Shown in pieces: positions 7,317-12,500 of a stretch of DNA of 12,500 bases (within the stretch, counting starts at the first letter, position 1; each line of letters starts with the position of its first letter). A program made the position numbers and the translations under genes. The DNA is from Brugia malayi. Taxonomy: Eukaryota > Nematoda > Chromadorea > Rhabditida > Onchocercidae. The stretch lies in the NCBI RefSeq assembly GCF_000002995.4, contig NW_025062378.1, positions 5,001-17,500 of the forward strand, written 5' to 3'. Below the pieces are notes generated by a model that was not told the DNA's origin, searched no databases, and saw only the letters and a program-made list of their open reading frames with translations.

Positions 7317-8570
7317 ATTCATTCATCCATTCGCCCATTCATTCATTCATTCATTCATTCATTCATTCATTCATTCATTCATTCATTCATTCATTCATTC
7401 ATTCATTCATTCATTCATTCGTCATTCATTCATTCATTCATTCATTCATTCATTCATTCATTCATTCATTCATTCATTCATTCATTCATTCATTCATTCA
7501 TTCATTCATTCATTCATTCATTCATTCATTCATTCATTCATTCATTCATTCATTCATTCATTTCATTCATTCATTCATTCGTCATTCATTCATTCATTTC
7601 ATTCATTCATTCATTCATTCATTCATTCATTCATTCATTCCATTCATTCATTCATTCATTCATTCATTCATTCATTCATTCATTCATTCATTCATTCATT
7701 CATTCATTCATTCATTCATTCATTCATTCATTCATTCATTCATTTTCATTCATTCATTCATTCATTCATCATTCATTCATTCATTCATCATTCATTCATT
7801 CATTCATTCATTCATTTCATTCATTCATTCATTCATTCATTCGTCATTCATTCATTCATTCATTCATTTCATTCATTCATTCATTCATTCATTCATTCAT
7901 TCATTCATTCATTCCCATTCATTCATTCATTCATTCATTCATTCATTCATTCATTCATTCATTCATTCATTCATTCATTTCATTCATTCATTCATTCATT
8001 CATTCATTCATTCATTCATTCATTGCCATTCATTCATTCATTCATTCATTCATTCATTCATTCATTCATTCATTCATTCGCCCATTCGTTATTCATTCAT
8101 TCATTTTCATTCATTCATTCATTCATTCATTCATTCATTCATTCATTCATTCATTCATTCATTCATTCATTCATTTCATTCATTCATTCATTCATTCATT
8201 CATTCATTCATTCATTCATTCGCCATTCATTCATTCATTCATTTCATTCATTCATTCATTCATTCATTCATTCATTCATTCATTCATTCATTCATCATTC
8301 ATCTCATTCATTCATTCATTCATTCCATTCATTCATTCATTCGCCCATTCATTCATTCATTTCATTCATTCATTCATTCCCATTCATTCATTCATCCATT
8401 CATTCATTCATTCATTCATTCATCCATTCATTCATTCATTCATTCGCCATTCATTCATTCATTCATTCATTTTCATTCATTCATTCATTCGCATTCGTTC
8501 ATTCATTCATTCATTCATTCATTCGCCCATTCGTTCATTCATTCATTCATTCATTCATTCATCCATTCGT

Positions 8571-8960
8571 TCATTTATTCGCCATTCGTTCATTCATTCC
8601 CATTCGTTCATTCATTCCCATTCGTTCATTCATTCGCCATTCGTTCATTCATTCATTCATTCATTCATTCATTCATTCATTCATTCATTCATTCATTCAT
8701 TCATTCATTCATTCATTCGCCATTCGTTCATTCATTCATTCATTCGCCATTCGTTCATTTATTCGCCATTCGTTCATTCATTCCATTCGTTCATTCATTC
8801 CATTCGTTCATTCATTCGCCATTCGTTCATTCATTCGCCATTCATTCATTCATTCATTCATTCATTCATTCATTCATTCATTCATTCATTCATTCATTCA
8901 TCCCATTCATTCATTCATTCATTCATTCATTCGTTCATTTATTCGCCATTCATTCATTCA
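8571..8960. repeat. Higher-order repeat of about 180-184 bp within the ATTC array
   Basis: The rare phrase TCATTTATTCGCCATTC occurs at 8571, 8755 and 8935, spaced 184 and 180 bp, both multiples of four. After the first two occurrences the same ordered variants follow: CGTTCATTCATTC(C)CATT twice, then CGCCATTCGTT. The third copy diverges sooner. This points to duplication of a multi-unit block, not only single ATTC slippage. Confidence 0.75.
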
Positions 8961-9000
8961 TTCGCCCATTCGTTCATTCATTCGCCCATTCATTCATTCA

Positions 9001-9140
9001 TTCGCCCATTCGTTATTCATTCATTCATTTTCATTCATTTATTCATTCATTCGCCCATTCGTTCATTCATTCATTCATTCATTCATTCATTCATTCGCCC
9101 ATTCGTTATTCATTCATTCATTTTCATTCATTCATTCATT
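9001..9140. repeat. 93-bp spaced duplicate phrase within the ATTC array, with a distant third copy
   Basis: The phrase TTCGCCCATTCGTTATTC, followed by three ATTCATTC-like units and TTTTCATTC, starts at 9001 and again at 9094. The same phrase begins at 8077, over 900 bp to the left. The one-base loss in CGTTATTC and the TTTTC insertion co-occur in all three, so they very probably share one origin. Confidence 0.8.
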
Positions 9141-9413
9141 CGCCCATTCGTTCATTCATTCATTCATTCATTCGCCCATTCGTTCATTCATTCCATTCAT
9201 TCATTCATTCATTCATTCATTCATTCATTCATTCATTCATTCATTCATTCATTCATTCATTCATTCATTCATTCGCCCATTCGTTCATCATTCATTCATT
9301 CATTCATTCATTCATTCGCCCATTCGTTCATCCATTCATCCATTCATTCATTCATTCGCTCATTCATCCATTCATTCGTCCATTCATTCATTCGATCATT
9401 CATTCATTCCATT

Positions 9414-10199
9414 AATTTTTCAATTTCTCTTATTTACCAAAAAATGTTAATTTTGATAAATTTCAAAAAACCTTACTTATTTCCTTCCTTCCCATTATTT
9501 TCTTCATTCTCATTTCTATCAAATGATCAAAAAATATTAAACAAAAAATAAATAAATAAATAAATGAAAAATTTGCGACTACTGTAGAAATGAAGAAATT
9601 AATTAGCAAAAAAAAAAAAAAAAAAAAAAATGAAAAAACGAATGGAGCGAAATAATTTTATCCTACACATTTCTTGTTTTCTTCTTTTTTTTTCTTAAAA
9701 ATTAACAACCATCCAACTAACTAATTAAAGCTAAAATTAAAATTAAAACTAATACTAAAATTAAAACTGAAATTAACTTATTTATTTCTTATTTTATCAT
9801 CAATTTTACATTTATTTTAACTCTTCTTTTTTTTCTTCTCTCTTTTCTTCTAACATAAATACTTTATCTATTTATTTTGTGTATTTTTTTGAAAAAAAAA
9901 AAAAATCTGAAAATAAAACGCTTCATTTTCAAAAAAAATATATTCTCAGTTACAAGTAAACAAAAGTACATTTTAGCAAATGATAAAAAAAATGATAAAA
10001 AAATAAAATAAAAAGTTATCAACGATAATCTTTGTACTTTTTTTTTTGATTGTATGTTATAAAAATAGTTGTTATTTATGAATAGTATTTTGTAATTTAA
10101 AAGAAATGATTGCTGTTTTGAAATAAAATTAAAAATGATCAATTTGTTTACATTACTGATAAGAAATTGTTTATCAATTTGATCAATTCATTCATTCAG
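9414..10199. other. AT-rich right flank of the ATTC array, no gene
   Basis: AT-rich DNA with (AAAT)n at about 9544-9566, a 23-base A-run at 9608-9630, and an irregular AAATTA/AAACTA repeat at about 9731-9775. An open frame on the minus strand at 9864-10142 encodes a Phe/Ile/Lys-rich low-complexity product; it matches no family I recognise and I treat it as chance. No RNA gene is seen. Confidence 0.6.
9731..9775. repeat. Irregular AAATTA/AAACTA short repeat
   Basis: CTAAAATTAAAATTAAAACT is followed by AATA and then CTAAAATTAAAACTGAAATT, suggesting an imperfect 24-bp tandem pair built from hexamer-like units. Confidence 0.6.
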
Positions 10200-10223
10200 T
10201 TAATTAATCAATTGATTAATTAA
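10200..10223. repeat. Perfect 24-bp palindrome
   Basis: The left half reads TTAATTAATCAA and the right half is its exact reverse complement, TTGATTAATTAA, centred on CAATTG. On the right it passes into further TAAT units and ATGCAT. It could extrude as a small cruciform. In AT-rich DNA made of TTAA/ATTA steps, palindromes arise readily, so function is not implied. Confidence 0.85.
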
Positions 10224-11486
10224 TTAATTAATGCATGAATAAAGAAGAAGACAATAAATTTAATGAAAATTTATTCTTCTCGATGATTATAATAATTAAA
10301 ATTTAATCATTCTAATGCCTAATATTATTATAATAATTTTATTCATAAAAAATTTTGTAATAATATTTCAATTCCATTACTAAATTTACAACAACATATT
10401 TATAATAAACAAAAATGATTTTTTTCAATTAATTTTTTAACACATTAAAAATTAATCTAATTTAAATTAACATTGAATTCTTAATTTATTCATTATTTTG
10501 TTTACTTTTTGAAATCAAAATAAAATAAAAAAGATATTGAAATTAATCTTTTCTTTTTCGTTTTTTTTTTTCTCATTTTTTATCGATGGAAAAATTCACT
10601 TAAAAGATAAGTAAAATTACTAGTTATTTAATAAAATTTAATTTAAAATTCATTGAGATTTTCTTTCCTTTTTTTTTTTTTTTTCTTTTGTTTGAAACTT
10701 TTTTTTTCTCTCATTCTTTTCACTTCAATTTAATTCGAGATTTAATGCTAATTAAGCTTAAAATTTCAATTATCGTATGTAATAAGCAACTAACATAAAC
10801 ACATCTAACTATCATTTGAATATTATAAATTTATTTAAAAAAACTAAAAATATTATTAACATTGATTAATGTAAGTTTAATTCTAATTCATTTTAAAATT
10901 TTCTTTTTTTTTTTTTTTTTTTTTTGATTTATATTTTTGAAAGAAAAAAAAAAAGCGAAAATGTCAACTCGTTTTGTAAATTTTGATAAAAAAAGAAAAA
11001 AAAAAAAGGTTAAGGTAAATTTTATTTTACAATAAATCAAATCGATGATATAAAAAAAAATAATGAAAAAATAAAATTTTAAAATCTTTTCTGAATTATT
11101 CCATTTTTTTTTTTTTTTTGTAATTAAATATTTCACTTTTTTTTTTTTTTTTTTTTTTTTATTTCAAATAGAAATATGAGCAATTTAATAAAATGAATTA
11201 ACATTATGTTTTATTTTTGACATTTTTTCAACTATTTCAATTATTTTTAAAATTTTTTTTTTTAATTTAATTTTTCTTTTTGATTATAAATTATTTTATT
11301 CATAATTAATTAACTTTTAATAATTATAACAACAAATTTAACTTAATTTTTTCCAATTGTAACTTTCAATAGAATTTCATTTAATAAATTTCTTCTAATT
11401 TTAGATTATTTTAATTATAAACAAAAAAAAAAAAAAAAATGTAAAAAAAAGAGAAAAAACAAATAAATAAAAATAATTAATTTTGC
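10224..11486. other. AT-rich spacer with long homopolymers, no gene
   Basis: About 1.26 kb of AT-rich DNA. Notable runs: T of 22 bases at 10904-10925, T of 16 at 11104-11119, T of 24 at 11137-11160, and A near 11422-11439. A minus-strand open frame at 10888-11136 is a Lys/Phe/Ile reading of these runs. I recognise no gene, RNA or mobile element. Confidence 0.65.
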
Positions 11487-11561
11487 TTAATTAATTAATC
11501 ATAATTTTAATATTTAATCAATCATAATTAATTAATTAATCAATCAATCATAATTTTAATC
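11487..11561. repeat. (TTAA)n/(ATCA)n repeat with duplicated ATAATTTTAAT segment
   Basis: TTAATTAATTAATCATAATT at 11487-11506 is echoed by ATTAATTAATTAATCAATCA near 11527-11546, which is followed by ATCATAATTTTAATC. It looks like one local duplication plus tetranucleotide slippage. Confidence 0.7.
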
Positions 11562-11643
11562 ATTTTGAATAATTTTATTTCTTTTATCAAAAAAATATTT
11601 CAATTATTTTCTCATTTTTTTGTATAGGAGAAAAAAAAATTCA

Positions 11644-11695
11644 TTTAATACAGTTTAATTAATTTATTTTTTAATACAGTTTATTTAATTTAATT
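11644..11695. repeat. 26-bp tandem duplication
   Basis: TTTAATACAGTTTA begins at 11644 and again at 11670, followed in each case by A/T-only sequence. Two imperfect copies. Confidence 0.75.
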
Positions 11696-12108
11696 ATTTA
11701 TTCATCTCAAATACACAAAAAATTTTACGAAATTATTAAGAGGAAAAAAAGAAATTTTTTTATTTGATAAAATAAAAAATTTTTTTTAAATTTAAAAATT
11801 AGTTTTAATTATTTTTTAGATTTAAGCTATTATCTATCAATCATTTAATATAATATTTAAATTTTTTTTTTTTTTTAATCATCAACGAATAATTTTATCA
11901 TTTCCATTGTTTTTTATACATATATATTATATAAAATATTTTAAACATATTTCTTTGATTCTTAAATAAATTTCATTAAAAACAAAAAAAACAAAAACAA
12001 AACAAAAAAGCGAAAATTAATATAAAAATTTGTTTACATATATGTATATGTTAATCTAATATAATTAATATTAATTCCTTTCTTTTTTTTTTCACTTTAA
12101 AAAATACA
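11696..12108. other. AT-rich spacer, no gene
   Basis: AT-rich sequence with short A and T runs and an AAAACAAAAACAAAACAAAA patch at about 11980-12007. No coding or structural RNA signal is seen. Confidence 0.6.
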
Positions 12109-12174
12109 TATTTAATAAATTTTAAAATTTTTAATTATTTGTATTTAATAAATTTTAAAATTTGCAATTATTTG
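12109..12174. repeat. 33-bp tandem duplication, two copies
   Basis: Copy 1 is 12109-12141 and copy 2 is 12142-12174. Both start TATTTAATAAATTTTAAAAT and end AATTATTTG. They differ only in the middle (TTTTT versus TTTGC), at two positions. Confidence 0.93.
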
Positions 12175-12277
12175 CTTACAGAAGAATTTATTTATTATCA
12201 ATTATTAATTATTAAAATATTTATGAAAAAAAAAAAAAACAAAGAAAATATATGCAAAAAAAAAAATTTTTGCACTT

Positions 12278-12319
12278 ATTTTATATAATATTTAAATTAT
12301 TTTATATAATATTTAAATT
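12278..12319. repeat. 21-bp exact tandem duplication
   Basis: The unit starting ATTTTATATAATATTTAAAT occurs at 12278-12298 and 12299-12319 with no mismatch seen. It is a local AT-rich duplication. Confidence 0.93.
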
Positions 12320-12500
12320 AAAATTTGAATTTAAAAAATGTTAAATATTTTATAAAAACCAAATTTTTAAACTTTTTTTTTTCCTTCTACTTTTTTTCTT
12401 TTTCACATCTTTATGTTAATATATGAGTGGAAAAATGAAGGACAAGAAATATAGTCCTGTTTCGTATTATGTTTTAAAAAAAAAAAGAAAAAAAAAGAAA
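12320..12500. other. AT-rich end of window
   Basis: AT-rich DNA ending in an A/G run that continues past the window edge. No gene is seen. Confidence 0.55.

Larger units (their letters stand above)
7317..9413. repeat. Very long (ATTC)n tetranucleotide array, about 2.1 kb
   Basis: Roughly 500 ATTC units. From about 7340 to 8076 the array is nearly pure, broken only by occasional 1-bp indels or short variants (GTCATTC at 7421, TTTC at 7561, GTC at 7581, TTTT near 7743), with one pure stretch of about 138 bp (7423-7560). From 8077 rightwards, variants CGCCC, CGCC, CGTT, CCC and ATCC become frequent and are arranged in repeated phrases. Both extreme edges carry degenerate units (CATCCATTCGCCCATT at 7324-7339; CATCCATTCATTCGTCC near 9364-9381). 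The forward strand has no stop in any frame of pure ATTC, which alone produces the 1.4-kb open frame at 8023-9450 (Phe-Ile-His-Ser cycle); the reverse strand has TGA every 12 bases. Confidence 0.98.

Noticed and set aside
7317..9413. Telomeric repeat
   Set aside because: ATTC does not match any telomere repeat I know (such as TTAGGG or TTAGG), and the array is internal with unrelated sequence on both sides.
9864..10142. 92-codon minus-strand Phe/Ile-rich frame
   Set aside because: Low complexity, no recognisable family, and a length that can occur by chance in AT-rich DNA where Phe, Ile, Lys and Asn codons dominate.

Overview
This window looks like eukaryotic, most likely animal, intergenic or intronic DNA. 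It is extremely AT-rich by eye. It contains long poly(T)/poly(A) runs, (CA)n, (CT)n, (ATT)n and (ATTC)n microsatellites, and at least five unrelated tandem minisatellites. It shows no bacterial gene organisation. I could not place the species. The mix of TATG/TG, CT and TTCA arrays in an AT-rich background is common in invertebrate genomes, but that is a low-confidence impression.

I found no protein-coding gene, exon, tRNA, rRNA, CRISPR array or transposon that I can support. Every long open frame is made by simple repeats that lack stop codons. Their translations are runs of Ile/Tyr/Leu, Cys/Val/Tyr/Met, Thr/His, or the cycle Phe-Ile-His-Ser.

Layout, left to right: (ATT)n array (1-442); (CA)n (531-588); AT-rich minisatellite with 44- and 48-bp unit classes (739-1824); poly(T)-rich DNA with a 147-bp imperfect tandem duplication (2101-2390); (GA)n (2457-2504); short TATG tract (2866-2915); poly(T)-rich DNA with a (CT)n tract (3251-3284); TATG-to-TG array ending in an exact 24-bp higher-order repeat (3459-4136); pyrimidine-rich minisatellite with alternating 28-bp half-units (4261-4604); nonrepetitive AT-rich DNA; 52-bp minisatellite (4901-5208); AT-rich spacer with a second (CT)n (6411-6443); three copies of a ~120-bp unit (6572-6930); a ~2.1-kb (ATTC)n array (7317-9413) with a homogenised left part and a variant-rich right part; then ~3 kb of AT-rich DNA with small tandem duplications and one perfect 24-bp palindrome.

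The interest lies in repeat architecture: internal higher-order structure, strand asymmetry of T-runs, and possible non-B DNA. I see no sign of a new functional system. All unit boundaries and copy counts were read by eye.
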